DNA of 64,000 nt from Paragonimus westermani. Its lineage: Eukaryota; Platyhelminthes; Trematoda; Plagiorchiida; Troglotrematidae. The stretch covers positions 16,544 to 80,543 of the forward strand of contig QNGE01003590.1 of NCBI GenBank assembly GCA_008508345.1. The letters run 5' to 3'. Below are positions 23,300 to 35,945 of the stretch, one piece after another. Made by a program: the position numbers and the translations under genes. The notes beneath the pieces were generated by a model. It worked only from the letters and a program-made list of their open reading frames with translations. It did no database searches and had not been told where the DNA came from. Each line of letters begins with the position of its first letter. The stretch's first letter is position 1.

Positions 23300-24569
23300 A
23301 GTGGATGAGTTTGGCAATCTATCAAGGGGCTTCATGTGTCCCTCTGCACTGCAGTATTCACAGAAATATCAGTAGTCGAAACTGATAGATATCTTCGTGT
23401 TAATTTCAACGTGAGTAACTTGCGCTGCATCGCACCTGATTCCGTCTACTCATTCCATATAATGGCGACTTCTTGCCTACATACAATTTTGAGTACCATA
23501 ATTTTCACCAAGCTGATGTCATCGAAACTAATGCTGTGTTGACGTTGAACCTGTTTCCTTCATAAAGACACGTATATCTCCTGAATTACTCGCTAAAAAG
23601 CTGGTTTTTGATAACGTCAAAAGGATGAATGCAACCCTTACCGCAAGAAATTGCCTATCGGGTTGGAACTCATCGTTTTAAGCTGAATTGTAAGCCTCCA
23701 TCAGTGGAAACAGATAAGTGTACCACATCCCCAGTGTGATGTTCGAACATGCTAGTACTAATAAGTTCGCTGTTAATTTTTCAAACATACAACATGCAAT
23801 ACAATCTGGATGAAATTAAGATGAGATTAACCCTGAAGGCGTCTGCTGTCGTCCAGTTGAAATCTAGTGGGGTATCTGTAATTAACTATCTGCAAAATAT
23901 CGTTGGAGGAACTGAGAGCAACGACATTTCTCCCATTGAGCTCCTTTAAATGCTCAACCATTCTTCGAATATTCATTCCATTTGGTCCTTGAAATCATCC
24001 TGTCACGCCCACACTCGCTATTTTATTCCATCAATTCGTTGAGGGCTGTTTGGCAAGTGAAGTTCCTCCGGGAAATTTGATGTGACCTACCAATTACTCT
24101 AGCCCTAAGTCTTTAACTGTTTCCTTTCTGTTCTTCACTAAATGATTCATATGAACAAGCCACAAAACTGTCCACATATCCAACGAACTCACAAGTTCAC
24201 ACAAATGGTTTGAACTCTTCGATCTGCATAGAACCAACCGTCAGAAGAACAGCTGAAATATGAAAGCACAAAATGAACTAAGTGAGATTATTTTCACTCC
24301 TCATAATAGACTGTTAGTTGGAAGAGGCAAATGGTGTTTGTTCAGACAATCAAGTTTAGTTGAACAGCCAATAAGAACGCAGTCCTCAGGTTGCACTAGA
24401 CGGTTAAAATTCTTGCTATAATTAAATACTTCTAGAAGTAGTTAAACGAGGAACGGAGATATGACTGCAATCCAGTTGGCTTATTCCGACGTAATCTTTG
24501 TCAGTATAAACCGGTACCAAATCGAACCCACCAAATATAGAAGAAAACTATTTCCAAAGGCTATGTTCC

Positions 24570-25296
24570 GGCAAACACGCCGGTTGCTTACAAACGTAGT
24601 TTGGTACGAACTGTTTTTCACCGAGCAAGGAAACTGTGCACGGCCGACAGCCTACAGTCTGAGGAGGAGCTCTTAAAGAATGTTCTGTTCACGAATGGAT
24701 ACCCGGCCAAATTTATTGAAATTTATTGCAAGGAGCGAGTGACTGCCTCCCAACCACAGTTAGTGCCGAAAAAACAGGTTTTTATCAACCTTCCTTACAC
24801 AGGTGACCACAACGTTACCGACGTAAGTCGAAAGTTGAAATCTGTCATTGATCGCACATATCCCGCGGCGGAATTGCGCTTGTTACTCTCCACCCGTAGG
24901 ATGAGCCTCCACTGCCCCGATCGTTCTTCTTCGGAAAACTCTGCCTCTCACGTTATTTACCAGTTCACCTGCAGTTGCGGTGATTCATACATCGGCAGAA
25001 CGGACCGAAATTTACGACAGAGGAAGGCGGAGCACATTCCCAAGTGGCTAGTGCAAACAATGTTTCAAGGTGGGTCAGCATACCAAAACTCGAACAGAAG
25101 TCCGGCGTCTTCCATCGCCAAACACCTAATCGCAACAGGTCATGTAGTTGACCCCGACACTTCATTCACAGTCCTATTGCGCAATCGCGACCCTAGATTG
25201 TTAGCGTTCTCAGAGGCAATGTTGATCAAGCGTCACGCACCGGCCCTTTGTTGGCAAAAGGTACTGACGCAATCAATTTCGTTGCCGTGGCAGTGA
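24570..25296 (+). pseudogene. Penelope-like retrotransposon, C-terminal half with GIY-YIG endonuclease domain
   Basis: The reading frame is open from before 24570 (PVAYKRSLVRTVFHRARKLC) to TGA at 25294-25296. The first part is the RT-thumb/linker region typical of Penelope-like elements, including NGYP and a KKQVFINLPYTGDH block. The GIY-YIG domain follows at about 24949-25230: HVIYQFTCSCGDSYIGRT, then the conserved Arg and Glu-His of LRQRKAEHIPKWL, then SSIAKHL. These elements use target-primed reverse transcription with this nuclease. The copy is 5' truncated: no RT palm is visible upstream, so it cannot move by itself. No stop or frameshift interrupts the part that remains, suggesting fairly recent insertion. 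It lies antisense in intron 1 of the PLPPR-like gene. Confidence 0.93.
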
Positions 25297-25415
25297 AGCC
25301 TGATTGAAACCAAGTGAAGTTCGTTCATTTCATTGTTTTGACGCTACGCGCTTAACCTATATAACCGAATGTTTTATGTAACCGACTGATGAGAATAAAC
25401 GAAATGCTTGCATCT
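25297..25415 (+). mobile_element. 3' UTR/tail of the Penelope-like element
   Basis: The non-coding tail ends with ACTGATGAGAATAAAC and GCTTGCATCTCGC, a sequence echoed at 15304-15345. The exact 3' end and any target duplication were not resolved. Confidence 0.55.
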
Positions 25416-25587
25416 CGCAATGTATGTCTTCTTGCTGTCTTGATGAACTGGATAAAGGGAACTCAGTGTTTCAAATGTATAGTTAACCTGAAAATCCCCA
25501 GTAACATAGGGTGTTGTAACCAAAATTTGAACATGATATTTGGTGCGCTTTGGCCTGTTCCATCAAAAGCTGCTAGATTTTTGAATG

Positions 25588-25631
25588 TATAATATATATA
25601 CATACATACATATATATATACATAATATAAT
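25588..25631. repeat. AT/ATAC microsatellite
   Basis: Alternating TA and CATA units. Confidence 0.85.
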
Positions 25632-28600
25632 GTGAGTAAACCATTCATTTAGTACGCAGTTTGCTGCGTTCATCTCCCCGCTCGCAGAAATCCTCAACTA
25701 GTTGACAGGAGGCGCACAGAAATTCGACAGAGCAACTAAATGAACATTTGGTTCATTGAATAACTTCCTGCATGCTTCTTTTCTGCGACCCCGAGCAAAC
25801 GGATGAGCTGAGCCTTCCACTCTGGAACAGCTGTGCCGAATCTATACTGCTGTATTACATTAATAATGAAAATGATTTGTAGTGCGCAGAAGCCTTCGTA
25901 TTTCATGAAGTGTACTATTCACCTGACCGCTGGTTTTACACATGGAAATCTGACAATGAGAATCCCAGCTAACATGATCATTCAATAAATATTGCTCATA
26001 GTCAGTAGAATACAGTTCGATGATTACAAGTAGATGAGTCTGTGTGAAGGTGATGCCGTCCCTTTAAGTCTTACGTTACATGGCATAATGTCGAACGAAC
26101 CTTTGATATGAATGATTTTTGAACAACCAAAAACTAGTTTAAAATAACCAGTCTCTTTTTGTATTTAAAATGGCAAAACTTATTTATAAGTAAGAACAGA
26201 GAAGGCCAGTTTAGGAAACGGATCAAGGCTGCTCCCAGCAGGCAATTATGTGTCCATTTATGACCTCATATCGTGAGAAATCAACCAACAGCACAGTGTA
26301 TTTGGTTTCAAGCATCAGAAATTTAACGGTACTTCGCACACCCGCTTTGATGAATAAATTTTTCTAAGTATAAAACATTGGGTTCTATTTTTCATGTTTT
26401 ATGTACAGAAAGTATTGACCACAAATTCGAAAACCCTCTTCAAAGTCGATGTTCTGGACAAGTAGACAAACGGGTAGTAGAATGTGAAACCTGGGATCAC
26501 TGATTATAAGATACTTCCCTGAGGAAACTGATAACATTGCTTAAAGCAACCTTAAGTTGCACTAACCTTGAGACCACGTATGTCGAACATCAAGACACTT
26601 CACAGTAGCATGTGGCTATGTCCGATAACAACAATTATACGAAGAGACTGAAAAAAAGGCAACTGAACAGGAGGTCATGCACTCCTATGAGAATGCGATA
26701 GTGATTTGAACAAAAGCAACTTCACCCCCAGTTTACTTCAGTAGGTGTGTCTATCAGAATTTCAGACAACTCAACTAAGTTGATCACAACCAATGAGTTG
26801 AGCGGTGCTTTCTAGGATGGACTGATCCAAAGTGAGAAAAATGTTTCTGAACATAGAAAACTACCAACTCGAGACTCGAGTTTAGGAGACTGACCCTTAG
26901 TCCTTCGTCTCTGGTTAACAGAAGGTCGGTTGAGAAGTGGCTGTATGTTTGTAGTGCATTATGCGCTATTTGCTGTCTGTAGTTTATTTAGAAGTACCAT
27001 GGTGCATGGTTCACGCGCACTCTGTACCTCCAGATTCTGTTAGTAGCCCTTTTTTGGAGGCTTCCAATGATTGTCACATTCTTTCAGGTAAGAGAGGCTG
27101 GCACAACAGAATTCCTTAATCATCATATGGGGTTCAGTTTTATTTGTTACGGCTGTATACTGAATACAGAGACCCAGATCATCCGTTATCAGTGTCTGTA
27201 ATTCTTCTGCAAATTAAGAAAACTCAAGCATTTCTGGTTTCGGTTACTAATCAGTACATTTTTCATGATCAGTATACATATCCTACAGTTGTTAGTACTT
27301 AGATGAGTAAGTCGTCTACGGACCCCATGTACCTCGTTATATTCTGTGTTGTATGTGTTGATAACAGCATCGGTAATTCGTGATGTTCGGTAAATCAAAG
27401 AAAAACTGAACGAACGGCAGAAGACTCAGGTTGGATCGGTAGGGCATTCTACTGGGTGATTTGAACACAACAAATATCGTTTGCTTGTTGGCTTCGTGGG
27501 CTTGGAACATTGCTGTTAAGTTGACTCAACTTGAGTTGATTGTCACAATCGTTTGCAAATTTCACCGCATGTTGTGTGGTTTGTTCTGTACAATATCAAT
27601 AAGAACTGTTGCAAATACTGCGTGAAATAACAACGACATTAAGTGTGGAAGGCAGGTTGCGATCTGCCGCAGAGCTGGTCGGTTATGATTGATTGTGCGC
27701 AAATGATATTACCTCAAATGAATGCGGAAAGATTTCCGTTTTTGGAAATTGTGTGACATAATCTTAACAGCTACGTACAGATGACCATCTTGTCCCTACG
27801 ACGTTTTCGCTGATTTATGCTATATATTCTAGACTGTCCAACGTTCTTAAACAGTTTGGGGCAAGACAGTGGGTGCGGTCCAATGCTGTTGGCTGCACGG
27901 ACACAGCCGTAGGTGGCAGATTGTTATACAAAACAGTTCAACCATTTGAATTACAGGACAGTAAGGTCAGTTCGTCAGGTGATCGAGATAAGAAAGAGTG
28001 ATCCGCATCTAACGATGAAATTCGGATTTGTAGTTTTCGCTCTAACGCATTAGGCAAGTTGTTCAGATTTAATAAGCCCTCATTAATTGGTGATTATGGC
28101 GTCAATTATGTCGTTCACTTGTATGTTGTGCTAGTAATATAGCGTCTTTGAAAATTTGAGTTCTGCTATCTGAAATGTGCAAAGTGATTTCAGAAAATCA
28201 GCAAATTAACATAGTAGGAGAGGCATGCACGAGCAAGTCACTGACTTCCACATGCATGATCTCACTCAGCCAGAATATATGGATTGCCATCCAGTCCCCA
28301 ATTCAACCACATAAAACAATGCAGTTAACTTATTTCGACTGATGACGGTCATATCTCCTCACTTACATGCAACCAGTGTTCTACAGAACCAAGAAAAAAG
28401 GCCCTAAATAAGCAGTGGGAATAGTGAAGGATGTGCTAGATTGAAGCAACTAGTCCGGTAAGCTCATCGAACTTCGCAGTCAACTGTTAAACTCAGGTTA
28501 AGGTAAAAGACTGTTTCTGATATGTTAACCCACACGAACGACAAAGCTGCAACATGATCTTGAACTGGGTTTACGTCGAATCTATGGGGCTTTCCAGCTG

Positions 28601-30490
28601 AGCCTAACTGTGTGGACTAGAATTACGTCTACCACCAATCCAAAGGCTGTGCTCTGTTCACTCAGTCGGTTATTTCATCTAAGCGTATTGATTTATATTA
28701 TTTCGAACTAAACACCCCCCAACTTTACATTCACACAAAGTGTACGGAATGAATTTTCTACATGAATTTCATGTCCCCTTTGTGCCAGTTAACTTGATGA
28801 AGGGAATAAACTGTTTCTGATTCACAACTGCCTCGTTGTAAAAAACAACCAATGCGAATTAACGGAGACTATTATTTACCATGTTTTGCATATCACGCGT
28901 AGCGTCTGTACTTGTTGGCCACCTTTCGTCGTTTATGGTCCACGTTCAGCATTAGAGCCCAGAAATAACAGATTACTAATTCCTCGATTATTGACGGTTG
29001 GTTACGGTGACCAATTAACTGCAAGCAGTGACATATCAATACGTTTCAGGCCGTTACCTGCGGCCACCATTTAGGGATATCATCCATATTATAGTGAATT
29101 TTTCGAATGATTCCGTGTCATTTGAGACGTCATACAACGCAGGCCGAAGAAGGTAGTTTTCTCCGACGTTTTGCTTGAAGAACAATAGACAGTTAAGCAC
29201 GATAAAAACGGGGGGAAAACCAGCAGGTAATTGGTAGTCAGTGACTGGCAGTGAGTGGTTTTCCAGGGCGCACACTTGTAGGAACTCCGTAAAACAAAGT
29301 TTGTGCAACATACAACTTCGTTGTACTTACTTGAGAAAAAAAACCACGAACGCGATCAGAATCATCAGAAGTAAGTCGAATATAGTGCTGACTGTGAGGA
29401 GACAGACTATCCAAGGTTTCGGTGGTTGATTACTCTTTGGTTTTGTCCACTCAAGTGAATGTACCGTTTCGTCTGGTATTGAGTAGGGACTGTCATTTTA
29501 AACAAAGGGGCACAAATAATGCAATAAGGATCATATCTCAGTCCATGAGAGTAGGACTTACAAGGTAATCTCTGTTTACGAACATAGAAAATAGAAATGA
29601 CGATGTTGTTTCCGGTTAACTTCGTATTAAAGAAGCCGATGGCTCAAACACTGCGAAAAATTGCGACTAACCTTTTCTTCCGCATAACGTATTCACACAG
29701 ATGGATTGCGGTATGTCAAACTTTCTCAACTTCTACCTTTCACCGGAAGATATCATAATTAAATTCACGGGAAAATTACAGATGAAAATAAGTTGAGAAT
29801 TCTTAGCTACACCGAAATCTGTGTTTGCGCAATGTAAATGATTACAAACACCGCACAGACGTATGTGTGTAACATGTTATATACCAGTTTGTCCACCATC
29901 CCCAGCGGATTATGGAACGCGTGCCAAATTCGACAACAATCTTTATTGTTTCAGAGTCAATGGATAAGTGAAAGCAGGTGAAAAACAAGCTTAGCTTTTA
30001 CTTGGTGCATTACAACAGGAGACCTCTGTCCAGCTGCCTAATGAGTTTCGGATCCGGAAAATATTCTACCCTACAGACGAGTGTGTATGATTGTGAAGGT
30101 TTTCTTTCGAATAATTCACTGTCTTTCTTTTTAATATACAACTTCCTTTGTCAACTGCATTTTGCTGCAACGTATTCTTGAATCCAATACCTAAACTTCT
30201 CACTTGGTTTCGGCGGTATTCTTGCCTAAACTAGACTGCTGCCTTGATTGAAGCTGAAGGAACTCGATGAACATATTTTCCCCTTAAGGAACGTATTGTT
30301 TAACCCACACACTCAATATCTGTTTTAAACCGGAATTAATAAAAGTGGACAGTTACTGAGCAGTATGCGAGTCTGTTGACTGACATCTACCTTATTCGGA
30401 TTGTAAGTGTGCTCCTAGTCTACCCATTGTACGTTCTAAAACACAAACAACAGTACCGTCCAGGTTATTTTGCAGACGCTTATATATGTA

Positions 30491-30518
30491 TATACATATA
30501 CATTAATGTATATGTATA
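30491..30518. repeat. 28-bp perfect AT-rich palindrome
   Basis: TATACATATACATT is followed directly by its reverse complement, within a longer TATATG-type tract from 30481. Confidence 0.9.
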
Positions 30519-31357
30519 CGAAGGTGTTTCCATCTGAGGATATGTACAGGCGAGTAGTCAGTAGTAAATATACCCCTAGAAATACTTGTCCGCACTAAGG
30601 GAATCTAATTATACGGCTCTTCAGCTTGGTCAGTTTTGTACTTCTGATGTGTAACTGGGACTAACTGGAGGGGAACTACATGAACTAGGATGTAGGCAGA
30701 CGTTTGCTCTCAGACAAAATCATTTCTCCACAATTCATTTATTCATGGCCAGAGTGAGTGTCAGGTTGAAATCATGCTGAACTGACCGCTGGCAGGTAGA
30801 ATGCGTCTTATCTCCAAATGGATTTGTGTTACTGGGTGAGGCTTGTATTTTATTTGCCACACTTCCATTCTGTTTTCCCTCACTGCATATTGCTACCTCT
30901 AATGCATTTCTAACTGACATCCCTTGGACTGTAGTGTTCTTTCTGTTCACTTATCTATTTAGTGTGCATATAGTAATTCAAACGACCGACGAGAGAATCA
31001 CAAATCTTTCTCAGTTTTTTCCCCAGCGATTTCTTAGGTCTTTCTAACCTTGTTACTGTCATATGTGGGCTTAAGGCAATCAGCACTACCATCGTTCCGA
31101 TTAGCCCTGGTTTGTTTGTTTCGTTTGAACTAGTGAGCATGCTGTTTCTCAATAGGCCCGTGAATGTCTGCATGTTTGGCTACTTCAACATATATAGGTA
31201 ATCAGGGAAAAACTCATGTATACATTGACATAGGTTTCATGCTGCTATAAACGAGAAACTGTGCAGCGAGATTCATGAAGTAACTGTTCACCGAACTTTT
31301 AAATAAAATATCTCATCTACTAAACTCAGAATTTTCACTTTCCCATTTCCTTTACAG

Positions 31358-31465
31358 TGTGGCACAGCAACATACACTGGACATCTTACGAAATGCAAAC
31401 TGCATCCTTGCGACACTAAAAATTGCCCGTCTACCGTAATTTGTGGGTCATCTGGACGAAATTAG
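31358..31465 (+). CDS. Candidate Cys-rich exon, plus strand
   Basis: A strong acceptor (TTTCCCATTTCCTTTACAG) precedes TGT at 31358. The open frame reads CGTATYTGHLTKCKLHPC and continues with three more Cys before TAG at 31463-31465. A weak donor (ACC|GTAATT) after 31435 would give a 26-codon, phase 0/0 exon; otherwise the exon ends at the TAG. The Cys spacing is reminiscent of the second half of a thrombospondin type-1 repeat or another small secreted Cys module, but too short to assign. It would lie antisense inside intron 1 of the PLPPR-like gene. Confidence 0.3.
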   Translation, partial: CGTATYTGHLTKCKLHPCDTKNCPSTVICGSSGRN

Positions 31466-33442
31466 TAATCTGTCGACGCATCTTCACCGACACCAGTATG
31501 AACTCACAGAGCGTGTGGTTTGCTTGTTCACACGTTTCTCCTACCGCTGCGATCGGGCGTTACATCATACAAACATTCCATATTTATACTCATAAAGATC
31601 CTGTCATGAAATCTACTGAGCTATTTCCTCCTTACCATATTTTTTTGCACATAGAAGAATTTCACTCTAACGTTTCAATTATATTGAAACTACTGAAAAG
31701 TTTTACATATCCCACTGGAACTCGTAGCTTGCGCAGTACCCTCTAAAAGAAGAAACCCGCAACGCAAAACTTTCTCTTCAGGAAACATTCAACATAGTGT
31801 CAAAGTTTTGTATTGGATACTCCTTACTGAGAAGCATACTTCACAAAGTTATGAAACAGGCATATTTTGAGTCTCAAATAGGTCCGTTCTATCCAGAGGA
31901 AACATTTTGATAGACCTTTCTACGCAGCTTGTTTATGCTTTGACCACAGAATTGATCACTAAAGTACTGGAATGTGTGTGAATCATTTCCACGTGTCACT
32001 GGGTTACGCAGACGACTGACACACACTACAAGCGTGAACAGAATCTAAGACTTGCCCATCTGGTTTAGAACTGAGCTTGATTTTGCAGTGTTCTTAGCTT
32101 GTTTTATCCTACGCTCAGGTAAACTAATAGTCACACTTGCGATTTGTGAGGCAATATTTTTTAGATTTTAGCACTCATTATTTAACTGTTGTTTTACTGA
32201 GGTCAGCAATAACACTGTTGCTGTTCGATGGGAATTGTTGGAAAGTGTCACACTGAAAATTCTGTTTCCCACATTTTAATCCGAAAAGCCTATTGGTGTT
32301 AGTTGATTTTGACGAATGACTCTTAATTAGTGTACGTTCTCGGTGTATTCATCACAGCAAACTACATATGAGCTTCACCCAACAGTGTACATTCTCTTAG
32401 GTGGCCTATAGTGCACTAAATTACGAGGGCCAGTCTTGATTAACGTTAGCACTGGCTCTGAATACATTTCTACCCTGGCGGTTCTCGCAAGACAAAGTTA
32501 TCGTGCCCACTGCTTCTTTCCTACATTGACTGAGTTTCGTAAACGTGAAATAACCATCCTGAATAGAGAAAACAACTTCGTCCAAGAGGTTTCCTTTTGA
32601 GAAAATACTGCAATAGACTGTTGATCGTAGCAAAGTGGATCTTTAGCTCGAAGCCTGGATATTCCTATAGTCTGGTAACTTTATTGGTTCGTCGGGTAAC
32701 GTGTAAGCTTTTCGGTACAGTATTAAAAGATATCAGGATTCACATTCTCAGTGGACAACACAGACGTACACATAAGCCAACACATCACATTTTCTCTCGG
32801 GTACATTATACACATCCAGAACAATGGAAACTTGTAAAAACATGTTTGATGAGAAAGCGTTTGTAGTGTGCCTGTACAGTTGTTCAGGGTTACAAGACAC
32901 TTCAATAAGTTTCCATACGAAAGGATATTTGAACGAACAAAGTTCAAAAGATAGAAGGAACTAATGATTCACTATAACCCACAAAAAGCACACGAACTTT
33001 TTAATTGAACAACAGCAGAACGCCACTTCGCTAACAAATGATAAACCGTCAGAATACGCCGTTAAAGAGATCGGTTCCTTGTAGCGAATAACTTGCCGAC
33101 TTTCTAACCAACCATATTGTTCAAATCGTTCTGTGAAATCAAAACTTACCTTGAAGGTGGTGACCTTTAAAGCAAATTTAGACTGTTATATTTTTCTTAC
33201 CAACGTCGCTTCATTTATTTGGACATTTTAAACAACCTGTACGTAAAATGCAACCTTAAAACATATCCCACTGAACTCAGTTTATCCATCTTTTGCGCAA
33301 CTAACCCACCAGTCTCTAATTCAAGAAATACGGTTTTAACACAGCGTGGTGTCGACGACATTTTGGGTTTCCTTTGTATAATTCGCCTGTATGTCTTATT
33401 GGACCTTTGGCTCACGCTTGTTTCTGGTATCTTCTCTTACAG

Positions 33443-33641
33443 GTCTATCGTTGAGACCCCTAATTCTGAAGAACACTGTCCCCGGTGTATCCACGTTGCA
33501 CAAAGTGGATTTACAAGTGTAACGGGTACACGAAGCCAGAACGTCCGGCTTGCCTGTTACACTGCAACCGAATGCATAACGACTGACACTCTTCACAATG
33601 GTACACTGAGGCACAATTTCACGCTTTCTTTTTTTCCATAA
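33443..33641 (+). CDS. Candidate Cys-containing exon, plus strand
   Basis: A strong acceptor (GGTATCTTCTCTTACAG) precedes 33443. The first G would complete a split codon, then the frame reads SIVETPNSEEHCPRC and later TGTRSQNVRLACYTATEC, staying open to a stop at 33639-33641. The G-T...L..C....C spacing resembles the candidate exon at 31358, so both could belong to one plus-strand gene of secreted type. No good donor was found, so it would be a terminal exon. The opposite strand also has a donor-like GTAAGA at this border. Function not recognised. Confidence 0.28.
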
Positions 33642-34505
33642 AACTGACCACTTCAACTTCAGTGTTCCAGTCGAAGGTCTTTCATTTTCATTGTTCTTCG
33701 TGTTCCATTTGGACAGGTCAGAATTTCAAATGGAACAAGACAGAGACGAGCACAGCCTCATTGAACAAACTGAGTTTCTCAAATGGATACTAAAGCTTTC
33801 AAAGTGTACTCGAAGCTTCACATATCATATCACAAAGTACTTCTGTGTCCCACTGATGTCACATGAGCAACTGCATTTTATTGACTACATAGTCATGCCA
33901 TTAGAACCTCTTTCCCGCCAGTCTTAAAGTTTCCTAGCGGAACGATCACTCAGTGAGGTACTGTGTATTTATGACCAGAACCAATTTCGCTGCAAGTTTA
34001 CATACAGAATGATTGGTTTACACGATTAGCCCAACCCAGCATATCTGGAAAAGTTACTGGCTTGAATATAAACCAAGAATTTCCGTCTACTGGCATATTC
34101 GTTGGTTGACATGTCAGTGACAATACGGACATATGTGATGTGCTGTTGTGTCACACAAAACAGAGAGTAGTGGCTCTTTCTACAAGTCTGTATCAGCTAG
34201 ACGAGCGTCGATATCCTAAGATTATTTGTGCAGAGATTTGTCCGTTAAATCTCGTTCTAACAAATACAAACATAGTTGAGAGTACTAATTTTTCATTATG
34301 CAAAGATTGCACTTAGAAGACATCGGGACAACGTATTCCACAACACAGCAAATTTTTTGTTCCGCCAACGTTCGTTATGCTGGTGTTTTATTGTATGACC
34401 ACAAAAGTGGTTATGTATGGGGTAGCATGCTGAAACACAGTACAGTTTTTGTTTTCGCAGATGCCAGTCGCCATTCCACCTTCTGCTAAATAGCTATGAA
34501 TTTAC

Positions 34506-35077
34506 CTGTTCTCCGACTTGCAACAGAAGCACCCGAGACCTTCGGGACAGCGACGTGTCTGCCTGGGGGCTCGTCGCTCATATGAACCACGGATGCTAGA
34601 GTCGGGAAATCTGCGACTTCCGGCAGCGGAATAAGCACTGGTTCGACCAGGACTTCTAGGGACTGGAATTCGTATAGTGGACTGAATATCTCGTGCAGTT
34701 GCGAATCCACTACTATCACAGGGTCGCAATGGCAGGTTAATTCGAGGAGGCGAAGTTCGAACCGGCTGTCCATAGCTCCGATACCAGGGGGTTTGATCAA
34801 GACTGCCAACACTGTCAAACAGCGGATTTGTCAAGTTTCTAGATCCGGTTGTCAACTGATGCGGACGTCCCAGAGTTTGTGCTCTGCGGTCGCCAGTGTA
34901 TGGCGTGTTCGGCAACAGCTGAGTGTGACTCTCTTCGTCCTGTTCATTAGTCGGTAGATATAGCGACGTTGCACGTGGATACCTGAGATTATTTATGCTT
35001 GATCTCCCCACATCCGTGTTTTGGAATGTGTTCACCGAACGGATGGATGGTAAGGTGTTCATATCAACTGTACTTGT
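34506..35077 (-). CDS. Exon 1 (first recognised) of PLPPR-like gene: cytosolic Pro/Arg/Ser-rich N-terminus
   Basis: The acceptor CATATCTTCCAG precedes ACA at 35077, and the donor AACAG|GTAAAT follows 34506. The frame is open for the whole 572 bp. An ATG at 35062 is the first Met and probably the start; the bases before it would be 5' UTR continuing from an upstream exon. From that Met it encodes 185 residues plus two bases (AG), which join G of exon 2 to make Arg. The protein is polar, rich in Ser, Arg, Pro and Thr, without transmembrane segments or known domain, and ends with a Cys cluster (GLGCFCCKSENR). The cluster is a possible palmitoylation site, by inference. Linking this exon to exon 2 across a 12.7-kb intron rests on compatible phase and style only. 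Confidence 0.6.
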
Positions 35078-35287
35078 CTGGAAGATATGGAAAATAAGTA
35101 CTCAAAAATTCTTGTCTTGGTGAATGTTTAGATTACTCAATACAACAAGCAAAGCGCAGTAGACTGTTCATCTGGGTAAACGGTGAAGTTGAAGTATATC
35201 ACTACTATACCCGACCAAAAGCATTTCACTGAACTTCTAATGAGCCTTCCTCTAAAGAACCTGGAAATTAATCGTATTACGTAGCGA

Positions 35288-35945
35288 TCAACGGCATATA
35301 ACAAGATGATAACTATTTTCATCGGAAATAAATCCATTTTGCTCGTTTCTTGAACTATCTCGGCTGTCCTCACTTGCTGAATCTTTCTCACTCTCTAACT
35401 CGATGATTCCACTGTTTTGGTCTGCTTCGTTGTTTTTAGGGAAACGATGCGACCACCAAAGTAATGAGAAATTAATGAATCTCGAACTGCTGATTGGTGC
35501 ACCCGTTGAAAGCACTTGGAATGCATCAGGGTGACCAGGGAAGTAAACTCTCCTCCAGAATGTCAATTTTTCGTTGATCTCAAATGGATTATTTTAGCAC
35601 TCAGTTTCCCTAATCCACTGGTCTGCAAGCAACTGTTTACATGCCTCACTGACAGTCCCTGCCCTTCTATGCCACTCAAGTTTGACTGGTACTGATTAAC
35701 TTCTTGAAGTCTTCAACTTTGGTCGGAACAGACATCATTGCCATTTGCGATGCGTACATGTGTGATATTTTGGCAGTATCAACGGTACAGAAGGTCATAC
35801 CAAGATTGGGCTCGACTAAACACATACTGATGCCAGGCTCACCAAAGCGTCCGGCCATGGAGATGGCCAATGTATAGCCTAACCTGGGGTGACTAGCAAT
35901 CTCGATGTTCACATATGGTCCGAACTTAGGACCAAATCCTTAAGT
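35288..35945 (-). other. Protein-like but unrecognised minus-strand sequence, probably exon(s) or a decayed gene
   Basis: Two adjacent protein-like blocks on the minus strand. From 35938 down to 35676 one frame reads FGPKFGPYVNIEIASHPRLG, with AGRFGEPGISMCLVEPNLG further on, ending at a TGA. It can start at an AG (CTTAAG|GATTTGG). From about 35684 down to 35288 another frame reads KLEWHRRAGTVSEACKQLL, ADQWIRETEC, an in-frame TAA, then NPFEINEKLTFWRRVYFPGH and an acidic Ser/Glu-rich tail. GTGAG-type donors occur near 35390 and 35374. Composition argues against chance, but I recognise no family. It could be upstream exons of the PLPPR-like gene, the 3' end of another gene, or an old transposon. 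Confidence 0.35.

Larger units (their letters stand above)
21769..34505. other. Intron 1 of PLPPR-like gene (12.7 kb)
   Basis: The largest intron. It contains a foldback (23127-23299), the 3' half of a Penelope-like element (24570-25415), AT microsatellites and a palindrome, and two candidate plus-strand exons (31358 and 33443). Stretches 21769-23126, 25640-30480 and 30520-31350 show nothing else I can support. Confidence 0.5.
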
